A DNA stretch of 64,000 bases from an uncultured Cytophagales bacterium (GTDB lineage: Bacteria; Bacteroidota; Bacteroidia; Cytophagales; 172606-1), in contig CADCTQ010000001.1 of assembly GCA_902805615.1 (NCBI GenBank), forward strand, positions 1 through 64,000. Reading direction: 5' to 3'. Shown here piece after piece: positions 8,651 through 17,802 of this stretch (the first letter of the stretch is position 1; every line of letters starts with the position of its first letter). Below the pieces are notes generated by a model. That model was given only the letters and a program-made list of their open reading frames with translations, did no database searches and was not told the origin of the DNA. Made by a program: the position numbers and the translations under genes.

Positions 8651-10309
8651 TTACTGCCACACCTCCAGGTAATCCACGTAGTAGCTGCCCGACCCGGCCG
8701 CAGGCGTATCGAAACTGAGGTTATCGAGATTGTTCACCGTGACCCCGTTGCGGAGCCCCACCTGGTCGGCCCGCTTGACGCCGTCCACGTAGATGTCGCA
8801 CTTGTCGGTGCTGGTATTGACCACGATCTTGACCGTATACCAGGTGTTGGCATTGTAGCCCTGCATGGTCACGTAACTGCCCGACGCACTGCGGTAGGCC
8901 AGGTTGCCGCCGTTGGCCGTGCCCACCTGCACGGCGGTGGTGACGCCGCTCCTTACGTTCACGTTGCAGAGGTCCGCCTTGGCCGGCACCATGAAGCGGT
9001 ACTCCAACTGCACCGTGCCCGACTTGGCGGCAAACGAACGGGCGGCTTTCACGTCGGCAGTCGCGTTGTTGTCGTTGAGGTAGAGGCTCAGGTTGGTCGT
9101 ACCGGGCACGGCTGCCACCGTGGCCGAGCCACCCGTTGTCGAAAGCGTCCAGCCCAGGGGCGAAGTGCCGGCCGCGGTCCCCTTGTCAAAGTTCTCTTCC
9201 ACGTAGCCTACGCCTTCCTGGAAACCGTAGTAAGACGGTTTTTCGGCATAATTTTCGTCCATGAGCAGCGGCCAGTAGGTACCGCCGAAGAAGCTGTTGA
9301 TCCAGCTTTCATTATCACGGATGCCCCACATAGTAATGCCGAACTGGTTGGCGGTGGAAGTATTGCTTTTGTAGGCCGCCACAATCTCTTTTACCTTCAC
9401 CCGCTGGTCGTAGGCCAACTGGGCGGTAAAGGTGGACGAAGAGCTGTTGGTCCGCACGTCGAGTTCCGACAGGTGGGCCTGCACGTTCTTGGCGGCCAGT
9501 TGCGCGAACACGCTGGCAATGTTGCCCGTGCTGGCCCCGATCGTCACGTGTGTCTGCGACCCCACGCCGTCAATGGCAATGCCGCGGCTCCGCAGGTTGT
9601 CGATCAGGTTTTTGACGGCCGTGAGCTTGCTAGCAGAGCTTTCCAGGTCAAAGTCGTTGTAGAAGAGCAGCACGTTGGGGTCGGCCTCGCGGGCCCAGCG
9701 GAAACACTTGGCCAGGTAGTCGCTGCCCAGCTTCTGGTAAAACAGCGAATTGCGCAGGCTGCCGTCGTAGTTGAAGGCTTCGTTCACCACGTCCCAACTG
9801 GCTACTTTGCCGCGGTAGCGGGTCACGATGGTCTGGATGTGCGTCTTGATGAGGTTGTCCCAGTCGGTGGCCGTGCCGCTGTAGGTGGTCATCCAGCCGG
9901 GAATGGACTCGTGCCAGATCAGCGCGTGCCCGTGGACCCGCAGCCCGTTGCCGTAGGCGAAGTTCACGATGTCGTCGGCGTCCGTCCAGTAGAAGGTGGT
10001 GGCGCCGGGCCGCATGGCCCGCATTTTCATGTCGTTTTCGGCCGTTACGCTGTTGAAGTGCCTAGTGAGGGCGGCCCGGTGCGCCGCGTCCTCCCGAATT
10101 TTGCGGCCCGACGTGATGGCGCCGACTTTAAAGGGACTCACTGTTTTGAGCACGGGATCAAAGCCGGACCGGGCGGAAGCGGGGGAAGCGGGTTCCGCGG
10201 CGGGAACGGGAGCATCCGACAATCTTTCTTCTTTACAACCGGCGGCAAAGAGGGCAACGAACAGGGCGAAGCCGAGGGCTTTTGCGGGGCGGCGGAACGG
10301 GGTAGGCAT
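8651..10309 (-). CDS. GH10 endo-1,4-beta-xylanase lipoprotein
   Basis: 552 residues. The signal ends with lipobox FAAGC, so the enzyme is lipid-anchored. The GH10 barrel covers about 60-375: substrate-binding HGHALIWHES, acid/base Glu in WDVVNEAF, nucleophile Glu in HLSELDVR, and the WGIRDNESWINSFFGG segment near the end. A C-terminal beta-sandwich of about 150 residues (LamG/CBM-like, ending GSYYVDYLEVWQ) probably binds xylan. It hydrolyses internal beta-1,4-xylosidic bonds at the cell surface. SusCD lie upstream on the same strand, so it likely belongs to the same utilisation locus, though a MITE-containing 396-nt gap separates them. Confidence 0.93.
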   Translation of the reverse strand: MPTPFRRPAKALGFALFVALFAAGCKEERLSDAPVPAAEPASPASARSGFDPVLKTVSPFKVGAITSGRKIREDAAHRAALTRHFNSVTAENDMKMRAMRPGATTFYWTDADDIVNFAYGNGLRVHGHALIWHESIPGWMTTYSGTATDWDNLIKTHIQTIVTRYRGKVASWDVVNEAFNYDGSLRNSLFYQKLGSDYLAKCFRWAREADPNVLLFYNDFDLESSASKLTAVKNLIDNLRSRGIAIDGVGSQTHVTIGASTGNIASVFAQLAAKNVQAHLSELDVRTNSSSSTFTAQLAYDQRVKVKEIVAAYKSNTSTANQFGITMWGIRDNESWINSFFGGTYWPLLMDENYAEKPSYYGFQEGVGYVEENFDKGTAAGTSPLGWTLSTTGGSATVAAVPGTTNLSLYLNDNNATADVKAARSFAAKSGTVQLEYRFMVPAKADLCNVNVRSGVTTAVQVGTANGGNLAYRSASGSYVTMQGYNANTWYTVKIVVNTSTDKCDIYVDGVKRADQVGLRNGVTVNNLDNLSFDTPAAGSGSYYVDYLEVWQ

Positions 10310-10412
10310 ACGGGAAGTGGGTGGGTTGGAAAAGGGAAAAATTTACGCATGTAGGTTGCCGGACCAGCGGGGTGCCAAGTATGAAAAGGGCATTTTGATA
10401 ATACGGTACAAG

Positions 10413-10697
10413 ACCTCACCCCCAACCCCTCTCCAAAAGAGAGGGGAGAAAACCAGCGATACGAAGCCCCCTCTCTACCGGAGCTACGATTAGGACACAT
10501 TTTTGGAACCTGCTCCAAAGACCATCCCGAGCCGTCAGTGAGACACTGACGGCGGCGTGCGGATCTTTATGGAGGTTGTTCCGTGCCGTTGTTGGCGTCT
10601 TTTGCTGCCGTGGTCAGTGTCTTCACTGACCACTTTTAGTCCATTTCCAAAATGTGTCCTAATCGTAGCTCTACCGGAGAGGGGTTAGGGGTGAGGT
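10413..10697. repeat. Palindromic CCTCACCCC-type repeat, split by a MITE
   Basis: Arms 10413-10434 and 10676-10697 are 22-nt inverted repeats with one mismatch (ACCTCACCCC.. / ..GGGGTGAGGT). Removing the inserted MITE and one copy of its target duplication leaves a roughly 90-bp imperfect palindrome with an inner hairpin CCTCTCC AAAA GAGAGGGG. Extragenic palindromes of this kind are common and of unknown function. It fills the gap between susD and the xylanase. Confidence 0.7.
10482..10670. mobile_element. 189-bp MITE with 25-26-bp inverted ends and 7-bp target duplication
   Basis: Left end 10482-10507 (AGCTACGATTAGGACACATT...) and right end 10646-10670 are inverted repeats differing by one T in a T-run. 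The sequence CTACCGG lies directly outside both ends (10475-10481 and 10671-10677), as expected of a target-site duplication; it can be read as up to 9 bp. The interior has no gene but two strong hairpins: CCGTCAGTG/CACTGACGG near 10532-10552 and GTGGTCAGTG/CACTGACCAC near 10609-10632. Non-autonomous; the helping transposase is not in the window. Confidence 0.75.
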
Positions 10698-10705
10698 TTG
10701 GGACT

Positions 10706-12079
10706 TTAGTAACTCGGGTTCTGCGGCAGCAGGTTAGGGTTCAGGTCAATTTCCCGCGCCGGTATGGGCCACAGAATCCGGTCCGGGTTGGTGAGGTTGG
10801 GAATGGTGCCGACGGCTTTGTTCCAGCGCACCAGATCAAACCAGCGGTGGCCTTCAAAGGCAAGTTCGAGCAACCGTTCGTTTTCAATGGCCAGCTTTAC
10901 TTCCGGCTGGGTAGCGGCCGTCGTTGGCGCCAGGCCCGCCCGCACCCGAACCTGGTTCAGCAAGGGCAGCGCTTCGGCCGTACGTCCCAGTTCATTCAAC
11001 GCTTCGGCGCGCAGCAGCATCACGTCTGCCAGGCGCAGCACCACGATGTTCACGTCCTGCACGCGGCGGTTGGTGGTCACGTCCGGGGGGCCGGATTCGT
11101 ATTTTTTAATGTAGGGCTTCTTGTCATACTCGCCCACGGACGCCGCGCGGCGTACGTCATTAAGGTTGGCAGCAAAGAGCGTAATCATTTTAGGCTCCGG
11201 CCGGAGGTAGTACTGATTGCCCTGCGCGGGTACGGTGAGCCGGTCCAGGTTGTGGTTCTCCTGCTCTGCGTTGGGGCGGTAAGATACTTCGAAGATCGTT
11301 TCGGCGGTATTCTGTTTGCCTACCGTAAACAAATCGGCAAAATTGGCGCCGGGAAGCAGGCTGTATTGCGGGTCGGCCATTACTCTTTCCAGTTCCACCA
11401 GCGCCTTTTCGGTGTCTCCCGCCGCGTTACGGGTCATGTATACTTTGGCCAGCAGCGCCTGCGCCGCGCCCTTTGCCGCCCGGGCCCGGTTGGTGTTGGC
11501 GGCCGGCAACAGTCTTTCCGCCTCCGTCAGGTCGGACACGATCAGGTCATACACCTCGCTTACTTCACTGCGGGGCAACTGGAAGATTTGCTCGGGGCTC
11601 TTGGACGGCTCGGTCACCAGGGGCAGTTTGCCGTACAGCCGCACCAGGTTGAAGTAGAGCAAAGCCCGGACAAAGTGCGCTTCGCCCAGTACGCGATCTT
11701 TGTCAAGCGCCGGATCGGTAATGCCCGGCACATTCCGGAGCACGTCCACGCAGCGGTGAATGGCAAAGTAAGCCTGCCGCCACACGTCGCCCACGTTGCC
11801 CTGCGACGGCGTAGGCGCAAAGCTCTGGTGGCGCGTATTGTTACCGCCCTGCGAAATAAGCGCTTCGTCGCTCACGACTTCCGGAATCACGATCATGTTG
11901 CCGTAGAGGGCACTGTTCTGCATGCCGTCGTAGCAGGCCACCAGTGCCGCTTCTGCATCGCTGGCCGACTTATAGAAGTTGGAGGAAGCAATCTGGCTGA
12001 CCGGCTTCACATCCAGCACGCCGCTGCACGAAAACGAGGCCAGCACCAGTCCGGCTATCCATAAAATCTTGGTTTTCAT
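10706..12079 (-). CDS. susD-like: SusD/RagB-family nutrient-binding outer-membrane lipoprotein
   Basis: 457 residues. A lipoprotein signal (LVLASFSCSG) anchors it on the outer membrane. The N-terminal part shows the classic FYKSASDAEAALVACYDGMQ, and the TPR-like core has GEAHFVRALLYFNLVRLYGKLPLV. The C-terminal part has RLADVMLLRAEALNELGR, then ENERLLELAFEGHRWFDLVRWNK and a closing LWPIPAREIDLNPNLLPQNPSY. SusD caps the SusC barrel and captures oligosaccharides. It lies 52 nt after susC on the same strand. With a GH10 xylanase next door, xylan oligosaccharides are the likely substrate; that is inference. Confidence 0.95.
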   Translation of the reverse strand: MKTKILWIAGLVLASFSCSGVLDVKPVSQIASSNFYKSASDAEAALVACYDGMQNSALYGNMIVIPEVVSDEALISQGGNNTRHQSFAPTPSQGNVGDVWRQAYFAIHRCVDVLRNVPGITDPALDKDRVLGEAHFVRALLYFNLVRLYGKLPLVTEPSKSPEQIFQLPRSEVSEVYDLIVSDLTEAERLLPAANTNRARAAKGAAQALLAKVYMTRNAAGDTEKALVELERVMADPQYSLLPGANFADLFTVGKQNTAETIFEVSYRPNAEQENHNLDRLTVPAQGNQYYLRPEPKMITLFAANLNDVRRAASVGEYDKKPYIKKYESGPPDVTTNRRVQDVNIVVLRLADVMLLRAEALNELGRTAEALPLLNQVRVRAGLAPTTAATQPEVKLAIENERLLELAFEGHRWFDLVRWNKAVGTIPNLTNPDRILWPIPAREIDLNPNLLPQNPSY

Positions 12080-12131
12080 ATCGCTGTATTTTGGAATGAG
12101 GTCGTTTTGGAAACTGTCTGGTCATTCTTGT

Positions 12132-15100
12132 CTAGAAGCCGATGTTGAGGCCCACCGTGTACACCCGGGGTTGCGGCTGCGTGAGGTAGTCTACCCCCAG
12201 CGTAGGAATCAGCCCGCCGCCCGTGTTCTGGTTCTCCGGGTCCAGGCCCGAATAGTTGGTGAAGGTGTAGAGGTTTTGCGCCGTCGCGTACACCCGCACG
12301 GCGTTCAGCCGGATGCGGTTTACCAGGGCAGCGGGCAGGTTGTAGCCGAGCGTTACGTTGCGGACCCGCAGAAAAGAGCCGTCCTCAATGTACCGGCTGG
12401 AGGCGTCGGTGGCCGCGGCGCCGCTTACCGAGTTGGAGCCGTACAACGCCCGGGGCATGTTGGTTACGTCCCCCTGGTTCCGCCACCGGCTCAGTACTTC
12501 GGTGCTCTGGTTGTAATCATCGATCATGCCGGTGAGGGCGGCCCGGGTCATGTTGTAGATGTCGTTGCCGTACGACCAGTTCAGGAATACGCTCAGGTCA
12601 ACGCCTTTGTAAGAAAAGCTGTTGGTGATGCCCCCGGTGTGCTTGGGCAGGGCATTACCGATCAATACGCGGTCATCCTGGCGGGAGTAGTTGTAATCGC
12701 CGTTGACGTCGAGGAAGATGGGGTCGCCCCCGCGTACGCCTTTTTCGTAGAAGTCATCAATAGCATCCTCCGGATCATTGGCAGCCGTGGGAACGTCTTC
12801 ATCCCGGGCGTAGACGCCCAGGTACTGGTACCCGTAGAAATTGCCCACCGACTCCCCTACCCGGTAAATGCTGAAGGGACCTTCGGCGCCGTACGCGTCG
12901 GGCAGTTCAAACACCAAATCGGAACCGGCCTCGCCATTCACGGGCAATGAAGTGATCTTATTGCGGTTAAAGGAAATGTTAAAATCCGTGGTCCACTTAA
13001 AGGCCCCCGTAAGGTTGCGGGTAGACAGGGCCAGTTCCAGGCCGCGGTTTTCCATGGTTCCTACGTTCTCGTTGGAAATGTCCCAGAAGCCCGACGTCCA
13101 GGGCAGGTTCCGCACGAAGAGCAGGTCCTTGGTTTTCTTCAGGTAGGCATCGGCCGTCAGGGCAACCCGGTTGTTGAAGAACGCCACATCCAACCCTACG
13201 TTGGTGGTGGTGGAAGACTCCCAGCTGAGGTTCGGATTGGGCACATTGGCCTGGGCAATGCCGGGGCGGCCGTCGTAGTTTTGCCCCGTATTGTACAGGG
13301 CCAGCGAACCGAAGTTACTCAACCCCTCCTGGTTACCGGTTACCCCAATGCCCGCCCGCAGCTTGAGATCACTGACAAAGGGCATTCCCCGCATAAAACC
13401 TTCTTCAATCAGCCGCCATCCGGCCGAAACGCCCGGGAAAACCCCGTACCGGTTATTCTCCCCGAACCGGGACGAACCATCCACCCGGAAGCTCCCTTCC
13501 AGCAAATATTTGTCTTTGAAGCTGTAATTCACCCGGCCGAAGTACGACAGCAGTGCCCAGTCGGAAATGTTATGCTGGGGAATATCCGGGTTCGCCACGG
13601 CAACCGTGGTGATGATGTTGGAGCCGGCCGTATTGCCGCCGGTCTGTAAAAAGGCAGTCCGGTTTTTTTGGATGCCAATCCCGGCCAGGGCCGATACACT
13701 ATGGCTCCCGAAGGTCCGGGTAAACGAGAGGGTATTGTCGTTTACCCACGTGAAGTTGTCGACGGCAACGGCCTCGGCGCGGGCGGCTCCGCCGGTCTGG
13801 ATCACGAAGCTGGGTACGAAACGTTCCACGCGGTCGGTGAGGTTGTCGAAGCCGAACGTGGAGCGCAGCGTAAGCCCTTCAATGATCTGATACTCGGCGT
13901 AGAAGTTGGAGATCAGCCGTTTCTGGTTGCTGTTAAAAGTAATTTCATTGGCCAGCAGTACCGGGTTCTCCGTCAGCAGCGGGTCAAACGAATACGTACC
14001 GTCGGCGTTGCGGACGGGCAGATTCGGGTTGCGCAGCAAGGCGTTGGCCAGTACGGATACCCCGCTGTAGTCGTTCGTCACGCGGGCATTGCGGGAGTTG
14101 CTGTAGGTGGTGCTGTTGCCGATTTTGAGCTTTTTGGCCGCCTGGTAGTCCAGGTTGAGCCGGCCCGAAAAACGGTCGTAATCCTGCCCGATGATGGTGC
14201 CCTGTTGATTGAAATACCCCAGCGAGGCAAACGTGCTGATCTTCCCTTCTCCCCCGCTTACCGAAAGGTTGTAGCTGCTGATGGGGGCCGTTCGGAATAT
14301 TTGGTCCTGGTAATCGGTGGTATTGCCGGTAGGCTCAATTTGGTTATAGGGGGCGGTCGTATTGCTCAGGCCCCGGTTGGTGCGGGCCTCTTTCAACACT
14401 TCCACAAACTGCTCGCCGTTCAGCAGGTCAAACGTTTTCCATACCTCCTGCACGCCGTAGAAGGAATTGAAATTGAACTTGGCTGCCCCTTGTTTGCCCC
14501 GCTTGGTGGTGATGAGTACCACCCCGTTGGCCCCTCTGGACCCGTAAATGGCGGTTGCCGCGGCATCCTTGAGAATTTCCATCGATTCGATGTCATTGGG
14601 ATTGATGTCGGCCAGGGCCGAGGTGCGCTGTCCGCCGGCTTCCAGTACCGTGCGGTCCGAATTGTTCATGGGCACGCCGTCAATCACGTAGAGGGGGCGG
14701 CTGTCGGCCCGGAGCGAAGCGGTGCCCCGTACCCGCACAAATACTTCCGCCCCGGGCGTTCCCGAGTTCTGCACCACCTGCACCCCGGCGGCTTTGCCCT
14801 GCAACAGGGCGTCGGCCTGGGCAACGGGAATATTCTGGATGTCGGCTGCCTTGATTGAAGAGATAGACCCCGTAACGTTTCCTTTGGCCTGCGTACCGTA
14901 GCCTACTACCACTACTTCCGAGAGCGATTTGATGTCGGCTACCAGTTGCACGTCAATGACCGTGCGGTTGCCGACGGATACTTCCTCGGTCACGTACCCG
15001 ATGAAGGAAAACACCAGTGTTCCGCCGCCATCAGGAACGGTTAGATTGTATTGCCCTTCGGCATTGGTGGTAGTGCCGGTACTGGTGCCTTTGAGCAACA

Positions 15101-15644
15101 CGTTCACGCCCGGCAGCGCTTCTCCCGCTTCCGAAGTGACCCGGCCGCTAATGCCCAGCGTGGCCGGCTGGATGGCTGAAGCCGGCACCGGCTTGAGCAA
15201 GGTGAGTGCCGTGCGTTCCGCACCGGGGGTGCCGGCCGGATGATCCGCTCCCTGGTGCCCGGTTTTTTGCCCGGCCGGCGTTTCGGGTGCATTTTCCGCG
15301 GCATAGATCACGTAATAGTTTTTCTTTACCCGTTCGTGCTTCAGCCGCAGGGGTTCGAGCAGGTTCTGCAGGGCTTCGTCCAGGGTCAGGTTCTCCCGGA
15401 GCACCGCTTCGTTCACGAACTTGTCCTTCACCAGGCTGATTTCGTAGTTCAGGTACACCCGGTAGCGGGTTTCCATCTCCGATAAGGCCTCTTTCAACGA
15501 TTTCTGGTTTTCCTGCCGCCCGGAGAGCGGCTGGCCGGTGACAAGCACTGCCGAGGCGATCTGCTGGGCCGGCGAGCAGAGAGGCAGCAGGCAGAGCAGT
15601 AGCGTTCCTGCCAGTCTGCGGCGGTGAAGTAGTATTGCTTGCAT
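12132..15644 (-). CDS. susC-like: SusC/RagA-family TonB-dependent transporter with STN domain
   Basis: 1170 residues. Signal peptide 1-26; an STN domain at about 40-115 (LKEALSEMETRYRVYLNYEIS), used to contact a FecR anti-sigma protein; a carboxypeptidase-regulatory-like domain at about 165-250 (GISGRVTSEAGEALPGVNVLL); the TonB-box region SEVVVVGYGTQ; a plug domain; and a 22-strand barrel ending VYTVGLNIGF. It imports oligosaccharides using TonB energy. The STN domain matches the FecR and FecI genes upstream, so import and transcription are probably linked by cell-surface signalling. FecR ends 48 nt ahead and susD starts 52 nt behind. Confidence 0.95.
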   Translation of the reverse strand: MQAILLHRRRLAGTLLLCLLPLCSPAQQIASAVLVTGQPLSGRQENQKSLKEALSEMETRYRVYLNYEISLVKDKFVNEAVLRENLTLDEALQNLLEPLRLKHERVKKNYYVIYAAENAPETPAGQKTGHQGADHPAGTPGAERTALTLLKPVPASAIQPATLGISGRVTSEAGEALPGVNVLLKGTSTGTTTNAEGQYNLTVPDGGGTLVFSFIGYVTEEVSVGNRTVIDVQLVADIKSLSEVVVVGYGTQAKGNVTGSISSIKAADIQNIPVAQADALLQGKAAGVQVVQNSGTPGAEVFVRVRGTASLRADSRPLYVIDGVPMNNSDRTVLEAGGQRTSALADINPNDIESMEILKDAAATAIYGSRGANGVVLITTKRGKQGAAKFNFNSFYGVQEVWKTFDLLNGEQFVEVLKEARTNRGLSNTTAPYNQIEPTGNTTDYQDQIFRTAPISSYNLSVSGGEGKISTFASLGYFNQQGTIIGQDYDRFSGRLNLDYQAAKKLKIGNSTTYSNSRNARVTNDYSGVSVLANALLRNPNLPVRNADGTYSFDPLLTENPVLLANEITFNSNQKRLISNFYAEYQIIEGLTLRSTFGFDNLTDRVERFVPSFVIQTGGAARAEAVAVDNFTWVNDNTLSFTRTFGSHSVSALAGIGIQKNRTAFLQTGGNTAGSNIITTVAVANPDIPQHNISDWALLSYFGRVNYSFKDKYLLEGSFRVDGSSRFGENNRYGVFPGVSAGWRLIEEGFMRGMPFVSDLKLRAGIGVTGNQEGLSNFGSLALYNTGQNYDGRPGIAQANVPNPNLSWESSTTTNVGLDVAFFNNRVALTADAYLKKTKDLLFVRNLPWTSGFWDISNENVGTMENRGLELALSTRNLTGAFKWTTDFNISFNRNKITSLPVNGEAGSDLVFELPDAYGAEGPFSIYRVGESVGNFYGYQYLGVYARDEDVPTAANDPEDAIDDFYEKGVRGGDPIFLDVNGDYNYSRQDDRVLIGNALPKHTGGITNSFSYKGVDLSVFLNWSYGNDIYNMTRAALTGMIDDYNQSTEVLSRWRNQGDVTNMPRALYGSNSVSGAAATDASSRYIEDGSFLRVRNVTLGYNLPAALVNRIRLNAVRVYATAQNLYTFTNYSGLDPENQNTGGGLIPTLGVDYLTQPQPRVYTVGLNIGF

Positions 15645-15692
15645 ACGTATCGGGATTAGTAAGTTGCGGTGGTGAATTTCAGGTACGCGGGC

Positions 15693-16694
15693 TCAGTAGG
15701 GGGACGGCTTGCCGATTACTACCTGCTTCCGGTCAGAATCAATCTGCACCGGGAAGGACCGGCTCAGCGTAGCCAGCCAAACCTCGACGTTGTCGGCCGG
15801 CAGGGTGGCCTGGAACTGGCGGCCGGCCAGCGACTCGTCCAGGAGAGTAACCCGGTAGCCGAAGTAATCTTCCAGGGCCTGGGCTACTTCGCGGAGGGTG
15901 GCCTCCCGGAAAACAACCCGGTTTTCGCGCCAGGCCGAGTAGTCGGCGGGTTGGACGCGTCTTTTCTCAAACCCTGCCTTTCGTTCGTCCAGTTGCGCCA
16001 GGTCACCAGGCTGCAGCGTCAGTTCCTGCTTGTCTTCGGCCCGCAACCTGACTTTTCCCTCTGCCAGCACGACCCGGATGGCCTCCCGCCGGGTGCTTAC
16101 GTTAAATTGGGTGCCCAGCACCTCTACCTCTGCCTGCCCGGTATGCACCGTAAACTTGACGGGACGGTTGTGCTGCTGCCGTTTGGCTACGCTGAAAAAG
16201 GCTTCCCCTTGCAGCCACACTTCACGGTTGCGGCCGTCAGTCCAGGAGTGGTTATAGCGCAGGGTTGAATTAGCATTTAAGCTTACCGTCGACCCGTCGG
16301 GCAGGGTGATAGTCTGCTGCTGGGCGTAAGCGGTACGGATTGTGAGCTCCCCGCTGCGTTGCGCGTAAAACCATCCACCCAAGGCCGTAACCAGCAGGGC
16401 GACGGCTGCGGCTACTCGCCAACCCGTCAGCCACATTGCCCGCCCGGTTTTCTTTGGTGCAGCCCGCTCAATGGCAGCCCACACTTCATCTGCTTCTGCT
16501 TGGGTAGGCTCGAAAGTACGAAACCGGATTAGCCCGGCGAGTTGGCGGGCTTCATCCACGGCGGCCCGGTGCTCGGGGTGAGCCAGTAGCCAGTTTTGCC
16601 AGTAGTGTTCATGCGCAGGGGTGGGTGATTGTACCCACTCCAGGAAGTGTTGGTTGGCAAGGAAATCCTCCGGGGTGTATGAATCGTCTTCCAT
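15693..16694 (-). CDS. fecR-like: FecR-family anti-sigma factor
   Basis: 333 residues. A cytoplasmic N-terminus with WQNWLLAHPEHRAAVDEA (sigma-binding part, about 1-80); one membrane helix near 90-108 (VAAAVALLVTALGGWFY); and a periplasmic FecR domain at about 115-220 with LPDGSTVSLNANSTLRY, VWLQGEAFFSV and VEVLGTQFNVS. The C-terminal DUF4974 part (FREATLREVAQALEDYFGYRV) contacts the transporter STN domain. It holds the FecI sigma factor inactive until SusC reports substrate. Confidence 0.93.
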   Translation of the reverse strand: MEDDSYTPEDFLANQHFLEWVQSPTPAHEHYWQNWLLAHPEHRAAVDEARQLAGLIRFRTFEPTQAEADEVWAAIERAAPKKTGRAMWLTGWRVAAAVALLVTALGGWFYAQRSGELTIRTAYAQQQTITLPDGSTVSLNANSTLRYNHSWTDGRNREVWLQGEAFFSVAKRQQHNRPVKFTVHTGQAEVEVLGTQFNVSTRREAIRVVLAEGKVRLRAEDKQELTLQPGDLAQLDERKAGFEKRRVQPADYSAWRENRVVFREATLREVAQALEDYFGYRVTLLDESLAGRQFQATLPADNVEVWLATLSRSFPVQIDSDRKQVVIGKPSPY

Positions 16695-16892
16695 TCGGGA
16701 AAAGGCTTTTATGGGTAAGAGCCCCTTTTCGCCAAAGCGCCATCATTTTTTTAAGAAAATTTTTAAATATTCTGAAACAGGTAAACCCGGTGGGTTACAG
16801 AAGTGGGAGCATCGACACACCAGACGTGTACCCCAATCGGGGTGCAGAACAGATGGCCCATTTCTTCGAAGCGGGAGTAGCCCGAAGACGGC

Positions 16893-17480
16893 CTACGGGC
16901 GTAGCAACATCACCAGGACGAGGAGAACCGGGTGGGGAAGTTTTTCGCGGAGCGAACAGATGGCTTTGGAAACAAGGTTTCGGGCTGATTTTGCGTCTCT
17001 AAACGCCATGATTGCGCTGATCTCTTCGTAGCTCAGGTTCTCGTAAAACCGCAGAAAGATCACTTCCCGCTGCCTCGGGGTGAGTTGCCGCACGGCCCGT
17101 TCCAATGCTTCCCGCTGCGTTTGGGTAATCTGGCTGGCAATCCACTGGTCTTCGTACGGAATCACCATCTGGAAGGCGTATTCTTCGGACAACTGCGCGT
17201 GCAGGTAGTGGCGTGAACTCATTTCACGCATGATCCGGTGGCGAAGCGTAGCGTACAGGTAATGCTTTACCGAATGCACTTCGCCCCGTTTTTCCCGATT
17301 GAGCCGGAGGTCAATAAAAATGTTCTGCAGGCAGTCCTTTACCAGTTCACTGTCCCGGCAGAGCTGACACCCATAGTTGTACAAGGGTTTGAAGTAGGTG
17401 CTGTAAAGACGGGCAAAGGCAGCCTCGCTTCCGTTCCGGAACTCGTTCCAGCATTCGGTCTCCGAATCGTGCCGCGCCAT
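16893..17480 (-). CDS. fecI-like: FecI-type ECF sigma factor
   Basis: 195 residues. Region 2: AAFARLYSTYFKPLYNYG and LVKDCLQNIFIDLRLN, with HSVKHYLYATLRHRIMREM. Region 4: LTPRQREVIFLRFYENLSYEEISAIM, then a helix-turn-helix ending VSKAICSLREKL. It recruits RNA polymerase to the fecR-susCD operon. A 198-nt gap before fecR, with an A/T-rich stretch near 16743-16775, probably holds the target promoter. The divergent histidine kinase starts 322 nt away. Confidence 0.92.
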   Translation of the reverse strand: MARHDSETECWNEFRNGSEAAFARLYSTYFKPLYNYGCQLCRDSELVKDCLQNIFIDLRLNREKRGEVHSVKHYLYATLRHRIMREMSSRHYLHAQLSEEYAFQMVIPYEDQWIASQITQTQREALERAVRQLTPRQREVIFLRFYENLSYEEISAIMAFRDAKSARNLVSKAICSLREKLPHPVLLVLVMLLRP

Positions 17481-17802
17481 AAAGGTAGGTCAGTTGCCAA
17501 GGTCAAGCTAAAAATATAATAATTATTGAAAATGTCATATACACAAACTATTATTTAGGCTATTGCCAGGAAAATTTAAAGCATGAAAGAGCTAAACTAC
17601 TGCACATTTTTACATGACAATGCGTATTTTACCTATTAGTGAATCTTTCAAAGGGCCAGGTGGACCGTATGGCTCCGGGCACCGGCATTTTCATCTGCCA
17701 GTATGAGTGTTACCAACGGGTTACAGACTCGAGCAGTTTGGCGGCAATAAAGCAGGGATTTGTGTTTTTACCATGTGAAAATGGCTTGTAGCCGATTTTT
17801 TG
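17481..17802. promoter_or_regulatory. Divergent intergenic region between fecI and histidine kinase
   Basis: A 322-nt gap that must hold promoters for both genes. About 17510-17640 is markedly A/T-rich. On the minus strand a TTTG (in TAGTTTGTG) lies upstream of TATATTTT, close to the Bacteroidota TTTG/TAnnTTTG pattern, but the spacing of about 25 nt is too long, so this is weak. No gene seen. Confidence 0.35.

Noticed and set aside
8480-10354. A 624-codon plus-strand frame opposite the xylanase
   Set aside because: Antisense shadow of the GH10 gene; no signal, domain or ribosome site.
10530-10635. CAGTG-type hairpins considered as a stand-alone terminator pair or CRISPR-like repeat
   Set aside because: They lie inside the MITE, are only two, have different stems and no spacer regularity.
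10652-12950. Long plus-strand frames opposite susD and susC
   Set aside because: Both lie antisense to recognised genes and lack family features.
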